A DNA stretch of 64,000 nucleotides from contig JAGTTD010000007.1 in the NCBI GenBank assembly GCA_018398585.1, forward strand, positions 5,959,320-6,023,319, given 5' to 3'. The position numbers and the translations under genes are program-made. Below the pieces are notes generated by a model that was not told the DNA's origin, made no database searches, and saw nothing but the letters and a program-made list of their open reading frames with translations. Source of the DNA: Simmondsia chinensis (lineage: Eukaryota > Streptophyta > Magnoliopsida > Caryophyllales > Simmondsiaceae). This document shows, piece after piece, positions 23,641 to 35,841 of the stretch. Each line of letters begins with the position of its first letter. The stretch's first letter is position 1.

Positions 23641-24180
23641 TTAATTGTTATTATATTAGAGATACTAGAGAGGGGAAGTAGTAATGGGTAGTGGTTGTTT
23701 GAGTGAAATTAGGGTTTTGGGTGTTTAGGGTACAGCTACCACAACCATAGGGCAGGGCCAGCAAACTGGAGTTCGTGGTGGTTGACGTGCCACCAGTAGC
23801 AATGGTGCTACTGGGGTAGGGGGTTAGATGGGCGGTGGTCGGTGGCTGCTGGGAGCAACATCGGCGACTAAGGGGAGGGGAAGGAGTGAAGGAAGGAAGG
23901 GATACCCGAGCCAAAAAATTGTGAACCTTGTGGCCTTGTGAGTCCTCACTGAGTACCGAAGATGGCAACACTAGCATTCGTCAGACCATTGAGGAAAAGA
24001 CCCAAGTTTATAGATCTAATATGGGGAAAATCGGTCATAGCCGGGGAAGGAGCCACTGTTCGGTGGTCGGTCGAGGCTTCGACATGGGGAGAGTCAGGCT
24101 CGACTGCCAGGGAGGCTATAGTGCTATGGGGGTGCACCAAAGGGGAGAGGGGAAGGGGAGAGTTAGGTAAAGATTAAAAC
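23641..24180 (-). pseudogene. copia gag N-terminal segment
   Basis: The minus strand encodes MTDFPHIRSINLGLFLNGLT (about 23977-24040) followed by a Ser/Pro/Thr-rich, GC-richer stretch. The same order and wording (MNDFPHISSKASGQFLHGLE) occurs at 43705-43764 on the + strand, where it leads into a UBN2-type gag. Here the sequence reaches [10 protein letters not shown] near 23635 and then continues directly into RT. Confidence 0.7.
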
Positions 24181-24282
24181 AATTACATAATTGAAATCCA
24201 ACAAAGAACTAGGTCAAGAGAAGAGAAAAGAATAAAAATTTAGGAAATAGTGGAAAGAGAGAGAAGTGAGAGTCTCTTATGA

Positions 24283-24296
24283 GGCTTTTGATACCA
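24283..24296 (-). other. primer binding site of the short copia
   Basis: The minus strand reads TGGTATCAAAAGCC directly inside the right LTR, close to the tRNA-Met site TGGTATCAGAGCC. Confidence 0.75.
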
Positions 24297-24462
24297 TGTA
24301 AAAACAATGAATTGATTCAAGACTGGATGATTACAAGAGTGAGAGACATGCTCTATATATAGAGCTAGGTACAACAATGTAAAGACAGCCATGCCTTTCC
24401 TAGTACATAAGAGCTATAAGGGCAAAACAGTATAGAAACCTTAGAATTACTTTCCTCTAATA
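24297..24462 (-). repeat. copia LTR (5' on the minus strand)
   Basis: Partner of 22222-22392, starting TGTAAAAACAATGAATTG. A partial third copy of this LTR's last 95 bp lies at 31328-31422. Confidence 0.85.
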
Positions 24463-24539
24463 ACACCAACACACACACACACTCTCTCTCTCTCTCTCTC
24501 TTAGATTTTAGGCAAAGTTCTTAGGCACTCCATCCCAGC
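24368..24539 (+). repeat. left copy of a ~170-bp direct duplication flanking LARD-like element 2
   Basis: Runs from GGTACAACAATGTAAAGAC to CCATCCCAGC. It includes the end of the copia LTR, a (CA)n(CT)n microsatellite (24471-24503) and GGCAAAGTTCTTAGGCACTCC. The right copy is at 31328-31494. Confidence 0.8.
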
Positions 24540-25123
24540 TATCAAATAATATATTATTAACATGAGATATATATATATATATATACACATATATATATAT
24601 ATAGATACATATATGTATATGTATATTAACTTACATCAACAAAGAAATAGTACCAATACATTGATAGTTGTAGAACCAGAAAATACAATATAACATCATT
24701 AAAATTTAATAAGATCATGAATTGACAACTCAATACAAACAACAATTATATATATGGAAAACAAAGTAATTAGAGAAAAGGTTTAGAAAAACATATTTTC
24801 GAGTTGAGACACGTGAGAATGTTCTTCTTAGAAAGAAAACACCCCTCTTGCGTGAATATTCCTATCAAGCTTAAATGCGCTCCTTCCTTAGGATTCAACA
24901 ACCCGTCCAGCCTCTATTGATGCAATAATAAAAGATCCCCGAACTACAATTACCAAACTCACTATTTTTCAAAAGAGTATAAGGGATTGAGAGAATAAAG
25001 TTTTTCCATGTTATGTATATATCTATTTTTTCCATGATATATGTAACTATATATAGATTAACATATATGTGCACAACCACCTATTCCTCCCATGAGAATA
25101 GCCATTTATCATCAAAAGCACTA

Positions 25124-26741
25124 CAACAACAACAACAATCCTAGTGCCTCAAGGGCTCCCACAAAAGTGGGGTCTAGGGGGATTGATGTATGCAGCCTTC
25201 CCCCTTCATGGTATTAACCTGAAAAGAGGCTGTTTCCAAGGACCCCCAACCTGAGAGACATGTCGTTATTGCATCACGGCAGCCTGTGAGCAATAGGTCA
25301 TCAGTGCATAGGAGTAAGACATTGCCTAAAGTGAATAATACAAAGCACAGCGCCCCAGAGGAAGTTTCAAGGAAAAACCATGCCCCTCGGGCAGCAAAAA
25401 TAAGTAAGTAAATAGATAGTAACAGAAAGGGATTTAGGTAGATAGGTGCACCCTAATTGGCCTAAACGCCTAGGAACACCAGTATAGCAGAATAAGCAGC
25501 AGTATGAGGCCACTACTTCTGCTACCCCTATGCTAGTCCTCCATCGAGCTCTATCTAAGGCCAATCTCTTCCCGTGGGTTTTAGTGGGTGAGGTCCTGCT
25601 GTATCGACTACAATCATCCCTTCTTTGGCCTTGTTTTTCCTCTCCTGCCTAGCGTGTTATGGAGCTAATCGCAGCTTCTAACTGGAGCAGTGGTTGGTCT
25701 CCTCCTAATATGCCTAAACCACTTCAAACATTGCTTCTTTATTTTATCGTTTATCAAGGCCACACCCCACTATACCTTTTACCACATCCCAGATGACCGC
25801 CCCAAGGAACACCCGTCAAAAATTGTGGAACAAGCATACCGTAGAGTCGTGGCACTAGATCAAGCTTACGAGTGGTCAAATGCTCCTACCCTGCTACATC
25901 AAATACACCTTTCTTAGTCCTCCACAGAGCTATGTCTAGAGCCATCTCTTCATTTTGGTTGAGATAGATGAGATCCCGTCGAATCGTTTCCATCGAACTC
26001 TTCTTTGACCATCCTGTCCCTCTCTTCCCATCTGTTATGTGGAGTTGTTCGAATCTCCTAACAGGGGTAGTGATCGGTCCCCTTCTAACATGCCCTAACC
26101 ACCCCAGTCGTTGCTCCCTCAACTTATCTTCTACTGGGGCAACATCTAATTTATTTCTTATGACAGCATCTTGGATCATGTCCCTCCTTGTGTGTCTGCA
26201 CATCCACCTCGACATTCTTATCTCTGCCACCCTCATCTTTTGTGTTTGCTTACACTTTACAGGCCAGCACTCTACCCTGTAAGACATAACTGGCCTCACT
26301 ACCATTGTATAGTATTTACCCTATAATTTTAGAGGGAACTTCCTATCACACAATATTGCCGCAGCCATTCTCCATTTGTGCCAACCCGCTTTAACCCTGC
26401 TGTTGACATCTGCGTCCACTTCGCCATCTTCCTGCACCATGAAACCCAAGTATTTAAAGCATGCTTTCTGAGGTATATTCTCTTATCCAATCCATATGAC
26501 TGCTGCGCTCGGCGTGGTAGCGGTGCTGAACTTAAGTTTCATATATTTTGTCTTAGATCTACTGAGTCTTAGACCTTTCAATTCTAGGGCCAACCTCCAA
26601 AGTTCTAGTTTTTCATTCACCTCCACTCTAGACTCTCTCATTAGGACTATATCATCCACGAAAAGCATGCACCAAGGTACATCCCCTTGAACGTGCCTAG
26701 TAAGCTCGTCCATCACCAAAATGAACAAAAAGGGACTCAAG
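25124..26741 (-). mobile_element. 5'-truncated RTE-type LINE insertion
   Basis: Flanked by the duplicated target GCACTA (25118-25123 and 26742-26747). The uninterrupted site is seen in the right LTR (GCACTAACATGC, about 31146). On the minus strand it starts in the RT domain (26483-26776: SALSPFLFILVMDELTRHVQ, then CMLFVDDIVLM). It then runs through the C-terminal block (25886-26305: MSRWMCRHTRRDMIQDAVIR, then GWLGHVRRGP). It ends in a (TTG)n tail, seen as CAACAACAACAACAA at 25123-25137. Such tails are usual for plant RTE LINEs. Truncated at the 5' end and frameshifted. Confidence 0.88.
25500..26110 (-). repeat. diverged direct duplication inside the RTE LINE 3' end
   Basis: About 25528-25740 and 25915-26105 are similar. 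Both contain TAGTCCTCCA..GAGCTAT, GCCAATCTCTTC/GCCATCTCTTC, a TGTTATGGAG/TGTTATGTGG block, and CTCCTAATATGCC/CTTCTAACATGCC. On the minus strand both encode a MALD-x-A-x-WRT motif near the C-terminus. Confidence 0.6.
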
Positions 26742-26924
26742 GCACTAACATGCAAAATTAATTTTTCTGACCTCAACGTTATGAAATGGCCTAAAGAATA
26801 TTTTAATGCTCCAAAGATGATATTAACACCTTATTTAAATTTCGCTATAAATATATATTTTTAAAAATAAGTGATATAAAAAAAAATAATTTTTAAATCA
26901 TTAAAATACATAATTTTTCCAACA

Positions 26925-29900
26925 ATCCTCCACATGATTTAAAATTTATAAGACTTGTGAGTATCGTATTCCCTTAATATATGTAGGTACCTTTCGAGTT
27001 CGAACTAACACTTAGTGCAAATGAGCTTCGACCCGAAGAAACTGTAGAAACATAAATGCTTTGAGCTGGATCTTTTTTGTCAGATCTAGACCCATCACAC
27101 ACTCATGAGTGTCCTTAGCACATTTCCCATAGTGGCGACCCCACCACCACACTCATGTAGGTGAACCCTCCAAGAGTGATTTGTGATCAACACCCCACTA
27201 ATAATATACCTTCAGGTTCATTTAGAGTTTAAAAGCTCTGCCTCAAACATCATAGTAAAGAGCACCTCACCTTAGAAATAGGACTCGGGAATACCCTGAT
27301 ATAAATAAAATAATTTGTGCTCTTTCAACCACCCATCAGTTTTGTTTTTACCCGTTAAACTTCATATATGGGACAGACATATCTCTGAGGATGGGTTTCC
27401 GCTGTGATGATTAATTTTATGGGCTTCAGTCCCACTCCCCTCAATGATTAACAACTCATAGGCACGTCTGTCTTTTGTAAGCGGAAACGCAATTTTTTCT
27501 TTTCTTTTTCTTCTGATTTCAGATACTCATCATCGTTGCTTGTTGCTTCCGACTCAATTAACCTTGACTTTATAGTGAAGCAAGCTTTTCATCTTGCCAC
27601 TTAGTGGAATTCCATTGCATAGCACATCCAATGGTGAACATAATCTTCTTAATTCACCTGGATCAAAAGTCAATTAGAATACTATTCCTTTCTCAGCATA
27701 ATAAACACCAAGTATAAGTCATTCATAATGCCTTTCAAATATTCAAACAAGCCAAGGCAATTCACATAATCTAGTATAGAATGACTTTATGCAAAACTTT
27801 TAAAGAAATACCAATTAGTGTTTCTCTCAAACATTTCGTTATTGTAATACGGAGTTTTTAATTTCTACAAAGCACTAACATATAAAGTGTTTTACTTCCT
27901 CTTATTCTTTCTATTATTGCCCATCAATGCATCTTTCAAAATTATCCACGCATTTTGTGCGTAGATATTTTGAACAAAATTCATAAAGATGTCAAACAAA
28001 TATTACTCAAAGTTGACCACATCAATTCTCATCAATATAAAGCTGACTTAAGTTCACATCATATCAGTTATCAATCTATCGAGCAACTTCAATATGTAAC
28101 CACTAATTGTGGTTTGTATGCTAGATAAATAATTGGCCAACAATTTTGTCCAACCAAACCGAGATTTGAACCAAATTAGTTTTCTTCAAAATATCACAAT
28201 TAGTTCTCAATTTGATATCATTAGATGATAAGATATATCTTTTTCTTGGACTACCCCCACATTTTGGTAGTTGTGTTACGGTTTACATAAATATCAGACT
28301 TACTCCGACTGTATTCACATATACATACACATAACATACACGCACCTTAATGTATCTTAACTAATTGTAACTCTTTTTTTATGTAGGACACAGCACATAA
28401 AATTATAGAGATTGCGTCAAAACCACCATCTCAGTTTTTTTGAGTAAACTCTTCATAATAGATAACATAACACTCTTTTACTTTTATACTCAAACTACAT
28501 TCCTTTAAGTCAACCTCAACTAATAGCCAAATATAAGCATTTAGAATGCCATTTGAGTGTTTTTTTCCTTTTCATGAAAGTTTTTATAAACGCATGTTTA
28601 AATAACAAACAACATGCATCTTAGACCAACTCCTAAAGTAACTAACTTCTTTATAAAATTTCTCCATACGTTTTCGAACTACGTACTTGGTTATGATTTT
28701 TCAGGTATTCATTAATACCAAAAAGTGCCATTATGGTTACTTATATTGTCATTGACATTTATTCTTCCTTGTGCCTTTACTCAATTCGGTCGTCCAAAAA
28801 TCACAACCCTCATATTTGGCTAGCTCAAGCCAAACACATATCAACCTGAGGCAAACATGTGAAAAATATAAAGGAATGTGGTTTAGTTGATGCGCATATG
28901 AGCATTTGTAAAATAAAATACTTATATAATCAAAATACAATTATACTTCGCTTGATAATTGGGAGCACATATACATGCATATGCATACATATAATCATTC
29001 TATAAAATTTTTCAAATAAGCCACACTAAAACAATTTTCAATTGAGTATCAATCATATTGCAAGCTCAAGATCCGTATTTACCATTTAGCTAAATATGAA
29101 AACCTCATTAAGCAAGCCTTTTCAACCTTAAGAATCTTTGTATTTTTTCTCCTCGAAGTAATGATAGTACCATTATTCCGATAGTGTATGAATCTAGGCT
29201 ATACAATCAAAATAATAATACAAAATCGTTAACACTCAATTAAATCTACACAATTTTAAACTACATGGCACACATATAATTTTAGTCATATTTGTATGTT
29301 ATGTTTCTCAACGACATTGTACTAGTATCAAAGATAAGTCGGTGCTTAGATTAAGTTGACTTCACGTCTTTAATCTCCTCCAAATCAGTTAACCTCAAGG
29401 TTGTCAACAAGCACGCATCATATATGTATAATATCAATTATGAATTTTTTCCCCTAAAATGCAATCTAATTTACTAACAGCAAAGTCAAACAAAATCATG
29501 TTCACTGATATTTGCAAACACCATTTTTTTTTGTACTAGTTGACCATATTGTTATGCCTCCAAGTTTTGCATGTGCACTTCAATTTTCACTAATTTGTTC
29601 AATGACATTCTAGTATAAAATTTAAATACTTATTTTTGAGCAAATAGATTTATTACCAAATACTTGTAGAAATATTTTATGCATATAGATCAAGATCTCA
29701 AAACATTTTTTTAATCGTGTACTACTTTGTTTTATAAATAAGATAAAGTGTAACAAATTTATCTTCTACTTGTCACTAAGAGCACTAAAGTAACCAGGAT
29801 TTTCCTATCCCATAATTTTGTATGATCACAATAAATGGCCCTTTAAAGATTATATCACATTACATGATTAATTTAATATTTTTTAAAAGAAAAACATATT

Positions 29901-30625
29901 ACCCATTTTTAATGAAATTTGGATCTATATGCCATGATTTTCCTACCAATTGAAATCAGTTTTTTCTACAACATTCTTCGGCAAGTATGCATCAATCTCA
30001 GTGTAATATAAGAAAAATAATCAAATAGCACCTAATCAATATTCATACAGAATAAAAGACAAGGCCATACTTTCACATAGAAAAGTCATGAAGATTAAAT
30101 ACATATGTTAACAAGCAAATTCAAATAATTGTCATACAAAAATATCACCCAAATTACTTGTGAATTAATTCGCATGAACCAACATAAGAGACTAATATGC
30201 TTCAAAATTTTTCATATAGAAACAACATACAACAACAAACTAATGGAATAAGTAGAATTCTATTAGTGATAATTCCACTTAAATTTATTAAACTTTTTTA
30301 ATCTTATTGTAGAGAAAGAGTTGTCATTTTCTTCTTTCTGTGCTTCTGAGATCTCAAGGGACAACAAAATATTGTTATAAAATAGTGTAACAAATCTATT
30401 AAATCAAATATCTTGTGAAATATGGAATTTTTTTTTAATTGGGATCTTAGAGCAGAGCAGTAAAATAGAAACCATTAGAACGAACACGATAGTTTAGTCC
30501 AAACTATTGTCTAAGGTTTTCCATTCAATGAAAGCCATGGTAATAGACGATATAAAAACTTCAAATATTTCTAATAGTTAGGTAGTTTTCCTTTCTAAGA
30601 CTGCAAGCAAATATTTTTAAATATT
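26925..30625. other. internal domain of LARD-like element 2
   Basis: 3.7 kb of AT-rich sequence. No polyprotein motif was found on either strand. Phrases from 27195-27480 recur at 33040-33330, such as AATATACCTTCAGGTTCATT versus AATATGCCTTCAGGTTCATT. At 30443-30465 the + strand reads GGGATCTTAGAGCAGAGCAG, which resembles a tRNA-Met primer site with mismatches but is in the wrong strand for this element. Confidence 0.5.
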
Positions 30626-31327
30626 TATCAAATAATACATTATTAACATAAAATATATATATATAAACAAGAAATAATATCAATACATTGATAGTTGTAG
30701 AACCAGAAAATACAATATAGCATCATTAAAATTTCATAAGATCACGACTCGACAACTCAATACAAACAACAATTATATATATGAAAACAAAGTAAATAGA
30801 GAAAGGGTTTAGAAAAATATATTTTTGGGTTGAGGCACGTGTGAATGTTCTCCTTAGAAAGGACATGCCTATCCTGCATGAGTATTTCTATCAAGTTTAA
30901 ACGCGCTCCTTTCCCAAGATTCAACAATCCGTCAGAGCTCTATCAGTGCAGCAATGAAAAATCTCCGAACTACAATTACCAAACTCACTATTTTTCAAAA
31001 GAGTATAGGGGATTGAGAGAATAAAGTTTTTCCATTTTATGTATATTTCTATTTTTACCATGATATATGTAACTATATATAGATTAATATATATGTGCAC
31101 AACACCACCTATTCCTCCCATGAGAATAACCGTTGATCATCAAAAGCACTAACATGCAAAATTAACTTTTTGTCCTCAACGTTATGAAACGACCTTAAGA
31201 ATATTTTAATACTCCAAGGATGATATTAACACCTTATTTAAATTTAGTTATAAATATAAATTTTTCAAGATAAATAATATAAAAAATAATAATTTTAAAA
31301 TTATTAAAATATATAATTTTTCCAACA
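30626..31327 (-). repeat. right LTR of LARD-like element 2
   Basis: 702 bp from TATCAAATAATACATT to TTTTTCCAACA, uninterrupted partner of 24540-26924. Confidence 0.8.
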
Positions 31328-31494
31328 GGTACAACAATGTAAAGACAATCATGCCCTTCCTAGAATATAAGAGCTATAAAGGCAAAAGAGTGAAGTATAG
31401 AAACCTTAGAATTACTTTCCTCTAGTAACACCAAAACACACGCACGCTCTCTCTCAGATTTTGGGCAAGGCTCTTAGGCACTCCTTTCCTGCTA
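31328..31494 (+). repeat. right copy of the ~170-bp direct duplication
   Basis: Matches 24368-24539 over its whole length with roughly 10% difference and a shorter CA/CT microsatellite. It begins inside the copia LTR and ends at CCTGCTAT, followed by sequence absent from the left copy. Confidence 0.8.
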
Positions 31495-31989
31495 TTAATG
31501 AGTGCGTGTTTAGAGTTGAATCGCATTAATCCTGGAGGATGGCTGCCAATACTAGTGTTTGCACCGGAGCAGCCACGAAATCGTTTTTAGGACAGTGGCT
31601 TTTGCCACGGTGCTGTATCTTCAGTATTATAAGGATTTCAGCTTTTCACTTTCGGTCTTATCTATTTGATTGCAGTATTTAAATATTTAACACAATTTTT
31701 CCATCATTATTAAATTGAAGTTCGAAGAGTATGTTAAATTTAATGATAAAGTTTAAAAGGGCATTTCATAGTTTTCCCTTTCTATTTTTAATATAGCGCC
31801 CCCAAAAAAAGGCAAGTGCATTATATAATATTAATATATAAGTGACATTAGTTGAAACCTTCTAGTGAATTAAATTGTTTTATCGGATAGCTCGCATGTC
31901 CTAGACTTTCACTTCCTTAAATTTTTGCTGTTTTTTTTTTTTTTTTTTTTTTTGGTTAAGTATGCATACGGAGTTGTAAATATAGATTT
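31495..31989. other. intergenic, nothing recognised
   Basis: Moderately AT-rich sequence with a T-run at 31931-31953. No gene, RNA or repeat partner seen. Confidence 0.4.
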
Positions 31990-32440
31990 TTTTTATGATA
32001 TCTCCTTAAAATTGACCCTTTTTATGATATCTCCCACCCTTTCTTTTTTCTCAAGCCACCACCCGCTGCTGCCTTCCACAGCCGCCTGTTGCCACCAGCC
32101 ACCGCCCCTAGCCACAACCTCCACCGCCGCCGACCGCTACCGGCCACCGCCACCTTTCTCTCCCTGCCAATAACCCTTTAACCGTGCCATCACCGTCCGT
32201 CCGCCATCCCTTCTTTTGTCTCTCTTCTGATACCTCTTTCTCTCTTCCTCATATCCCTTCACCCCTGCTACCCGTCAGGAATTGGAAGAGAGCTTAAAAA
32301 GGAGATTGCGACCGCCAGTTGGTGGTGACCGGTAGGGGCGATGGCGGTGGCCTACATCGGGGGCCGGGGGCGGCATGAGGTGAGAAAGAGAGAAGGTGGG
32401 ATGAATAATTATTATGATTTTTTTAACTATAAAAGGAGAT
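31990..32440. repeat. imperfect inverted repeat with GC-rich arms (possible MITE)
   Basis: The left arm (about 32023-32165) runs TCTCCCACCCTTTCTTTTTTC and then CCACCGCC/CCGCCACC-rich sequence. The right arm (about 32300-32425) is its diverged reverse complement, ending GAGAAAGAGAGAAGGTGGGA. The outer sequence is AT-rich. The proline-rich frame across the left arm is probably a by-product of composition. Confidence 0.5.
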
Positions 32441-32559
32441 AATCTTAACCATCCATTACAGTGAATGTTCAAGATTCGCCCTTTCACCCTCTCAGCTTAT
32501 CATAAATATATATATATGTATATATGTATGTATGTCTTAATGGTAATGAGTGGTCAAAC

Positions 32560-34620
32560 GCATTTTAAACCAAGTTTATTATTCTTAATCATTTCCAACA
32601 TGAAAAACGGCAAAGTAATTCATTTAAGAGATAATGATTTGAAAAACGGCAAAATAATAATTTTTAAATCATTAAAAGACATAATTTTTCCAACAATCTC
32701 CACATGATTTGAAAATTATAAAACAATGTGAGCAATGTACTCCATTAATACATCCAGGTGCCTTTCGGGTTTGAACCAATACTTAGTGTGAACGAGCTTT
32801 AACTTGAAGAAACCATAGTAGCGTAAATGCTTTGAACTAGGTCCCCTATAGCCAAGTCTAAACTCATCACATACATAAAATACTAGTAATTGTAAAGTTC
32901 TATTGATGAAGGCGTTACAGTAATGTACATGAAATCTTGTCTCATTAGTGTCATTAGGGAATAGCCCATTTTCTACAGTAGTGACCTCACCACCACACTC
33001 ACTGAGGTGAACGCTCCAAAGGTGATCTGTAATTAACACCCTGCTAATAATATGCCTTCAGGTTCATTTAGAGTTTAAAAACTCCGTGTCAAACATCACA
33101 ATAAAGAGCACCTAATCTTAGTAATGGGACTCGGGAATACCTCGCTATAAATAGAATAAATTTTGCTCTTTCAACCACCCATCAATTTCATTTTTACCCA
33201 TTGAATCTCATTCACGGGATCACCATACCTCTGAGGACGATTTCTACTATGGTGATTAATTTTATGGGTTTCAATCCCACTCTCCTCAATGATTAAGTAT
33301 AATTCGTAGGCAAGTTTGCCTTTTTGTAAGCGGATATGTAATTCTTTTGTACCAAATACTCATCATTATTGCTTGTTGCCGCCACCACAATCAACTTTGA
33401 CTTTACAATGGATCAAGCTTATCATCCTTTCACTAAGTGGAAATTTTATCATCGTTTCGCTAAGTGGAAATCCACGGCATAACACACCCATTGCTGAACA
33501 ATCATCTTAATTCACCTAGATCAAAAATTAACTAGAACGCTAAGCCTTTCATAACATAATAAACACCAAGCATAAGTTTTTCATAATGCTTTTCTAAGGC
33601 AATTCATACAACATAATCTCGTAAAGAATGACTTTAAGCAAAATTCACATAGTAATAGTATATTACTAGTTCTTAGAGACATTTCATTGTGATGGAGTGC
33701 AAAATATTTTTGTCTATGCTAGGCACTAAAATATTTTCATTTTCATCCATTCACTGCAACTTTCAAAACAATCTATGCATTTTTATAAGTATGTATTTTT
33801 GAAAAATATTCACATAGATATCAAATAAATATTGCTCAGAATTGACCACATTGGTTCATACTAATGCAAAATGGATTGAGTTCACATCATTAACTCGGTC
33901 ATCAATATATCAGATGACTTCAATTTATAACCAAAAATTATGATGTGTATACCAGGTAAAACTGACCAACATTATGTTCAGCCGAATTAAAATTTGAACC
34001 AAACTAATTTTCTTCAAAACATTAAAATTTTATTCCTGGTATGATATCTATAAAAGATATAACACAATTTTTTTCCCCATTTCAGTTTGACCCCCACATT
34101 TTGTCAGTCATGTTAAAATAAATGTCAAACTTTCTTTGACTACACTTACAAATTTATATGTATATATACATATACCTAATACATACATGCCACTCAGTCA
34201 TTTCTGTAGTGAATCATTGTCATATTTTGCACATATGCGACATCATTTATGCACAATGCAGAATACTAATTTGATAAACATACTTCCAAAATGTATAAAG
34301 AAATGCACAAGTCTAAATTGGCCACATTTATGTGTAATAATCATTCTGGACAAATATGAAACATCATTGGGTGTTTTTTTTTTTTTTTTTCTGTTAAATC
34401 TCGAGTGGCTCATATTGCTTGATTATCCAATTTTTTTTATCAAATAGCCACTCAATATTGGGTAATTAATCTTAAACAATAAACTACCGTATATTCATGG
34501 ACAAGATATCATACGAGCAAGATATTTAGGATGCTAATCGTTGAGCCTAGAACCCCAATCATTTAACTCTTTCAATAATATATCTTAAATTTTTTTTATC
34601 AGGAAAAAAGCCACAGTAAT
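32560..34620 (-). mobile_element. truncated copy of LARD-like element 2 family
   Basis: The LTR end TAATTTTTCCAACA (32682-32695) is followed by the PPT-like complement ATCTCCACATGATTTGA. Internal sequence then parallels 26925-29000: TAATATGCCTTCAGGTTCATT, GGACTCGGGAATACC, and GATTAATTTTATGGG..TTCA.TCCCACTC. The 5' half (minus strand) and the second LTR are missing. Confidence 0.65.
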
Positions 34621-35158
34621 CATATTAGGAGAAACTAAGCAAAAAACTACTTGCTCTATGTGACAGGGGTGACGGGTTAACTCACAATCATGCCTTAACA
34701 TTTGATATTCCATATCCTGACCCCTGTATAACCTTGAATCCCTAATCATGATGCGGGAAAAAAAAATCTCAATTATATAAAAAAATTTGTAATGTGAGAT
34801 ATAAGTGTTTTCTTCTTTAATATTAGCAAAGCTACATAAAAGGAATTGTCTACAGCGACTATCCTAATCTCTTAGGCGGAGAAAATAATAGGTGAATCTT
34901 ATTTTTATGTTTATCTTATTGATCTAGGGCTTTTGGGGCATTTGATCGTCTTGACGGGTTTCTCCCTTTTTCCATGTCTTTATCTTGTTTTTGTTTATGT
35001 TGTGCCGTCTTGGGGCATGGTTAGCCTTTTGTCATTAAGAATATCCTTTTCGGGTGTGTTGTTGTAGGTGGTTTAGCATTTTGTCTGTCGGAGTCTAGTC
35101 TGTCATTTTAAGTGTCTTGGTATTTCTAATTATTTACCTTGGAGCCTTATCCTACAAT
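34621..35158. other. intergenic, nothing recognised
   Basis: T/G-rich sequence near 34920-35140. No gene or repeat structure identified. Confidence 0.4.
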
Positions 35159-35696
35159 TAGGGATGGCAACTGGATGGGGCAGGGCGGGGCGGGTACAGG
35201 GGATGCCTCCTCCATACCCGTACCAGCTACCTAAATCTTATACCTGTACATGGCTCATTACCCGCCACGGGTATGAAGTTCATACCTGTACCTGCCGGAT
35301 ACCCATACCTGTGGGTATCAAACGGGTATCCATTACTAGCCCATACCCTCCCTAATGTGCGTAAAAAATAATTATCTATACCCGCTCATATTAGTTATTT
35401 AATACTAATTTTAAAAAACCAATTATATTTTTCTTATAACATTAATAAACAATTTGAGTTATTAAATTTAAACACGTATTCTTTAATTTCAAGGATAACT
35501 ATATACAAAATAAAGCGGGTATGGCAGATATGAGATGGGTCGGGGCTGGTATGGAGTGGGGTAGGGCAAGTACAAAATTATACCCATACCCACCCCGTAC
35601 CCATGACCTAACCTGTATCCACTACCTACTCCACCTATACCCGTACCTACCTCAAATGGGACGAATACTCACGAGTAACGAATTTTACCAGCCCTA
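35159..35696. mobile_element. hAT-type MITE, copy 1 (GGGTAC-rich ends)
   Basis: Ends TAGGGATGGCAA...TTACCAGCCCTA form short terminal inverted repeats. Both ends carry many CGGGTA/TACCCG units, and the middle is AT-rich. The interior (about 35370-35520) is the reverse complement of the interior of copy 2 (about 36040-36200). No clear 8-bp TSD. Confidence 0.7.
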
Positions 35697-35841
35697 TTAT
35701 CATCCCTACCTGCAATACTATATTGTTTCGGGCTTGTAATCAAATTATCGAAAAAAGAGAAGGAGGGTGCATTGAAAAGAGGGATAATGGAAGACAGATG
35801 GGGTGGGGGGTCTTAAAAGGGGGGCCCGGAAGGGGGGCAGG

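Larger units (their letters stand above)
22222..24462 (-). mobile_element. short internally deleted Ty1/copia element
   Basis: 2.2-kb element with LTRs of about 170 bp (22222-22392, 24297-24462). It has a tRNA-Met-like primer site and a PPT on the minus strand. Internally it joins an N-terminal gag segment straight to the middle of RT, so gag C-terminus, protease, integrase and RT N-terminus are missing. Possible TSD ACACT (22217-22221) versus ACACC (24463-24467). Related to the copia gag on the + strand at 43.3-44.6 kb. Confidence 0.8.
24540..26924 (-). repeat. left LTR of LARD-like element 2, split by a LINE
   Basis: 24540-25123 and 26748-26924 together match 30626-31327, sharing e.g. TACATTGATAGTTGTAGAAC, AGTATAAGGGATTGAGAG (AGTATAGGGGATTGAGAG in the partner) and GATATTAACACCTTATTTAA. 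The block between is a LINE insertion with its own TSD. Includes a (TA)n tract at 24567-24606. Confidence 0.8.
24540..31327 (-). mobile_element. LARD-like non-coding LTR element 2
   Basis: LTRs of about 0.7 kb (24540-26924, interrupted by a LINE; and 30626-31327) enclose 3.7 kb without a readable polyprotein. On the minus strand the left LTR begins TGTTGGAAAAATTATG and is preceded by the PPT-like CATGTGGAGGAT (26925-26936). No convincing primer site was seen next to the right LTR. A truncated relative lies at 32560-34620. Confidence 0.7.

Noticed and set aside
30443..30465. GGGATCTTAGAGCAGAGCAG as a + strand tRNA-Met primer site
   Set aside because: It is on the opposite strand to the element that contains it, has several mismatches, and no LTR end with CA lies directly upstream.
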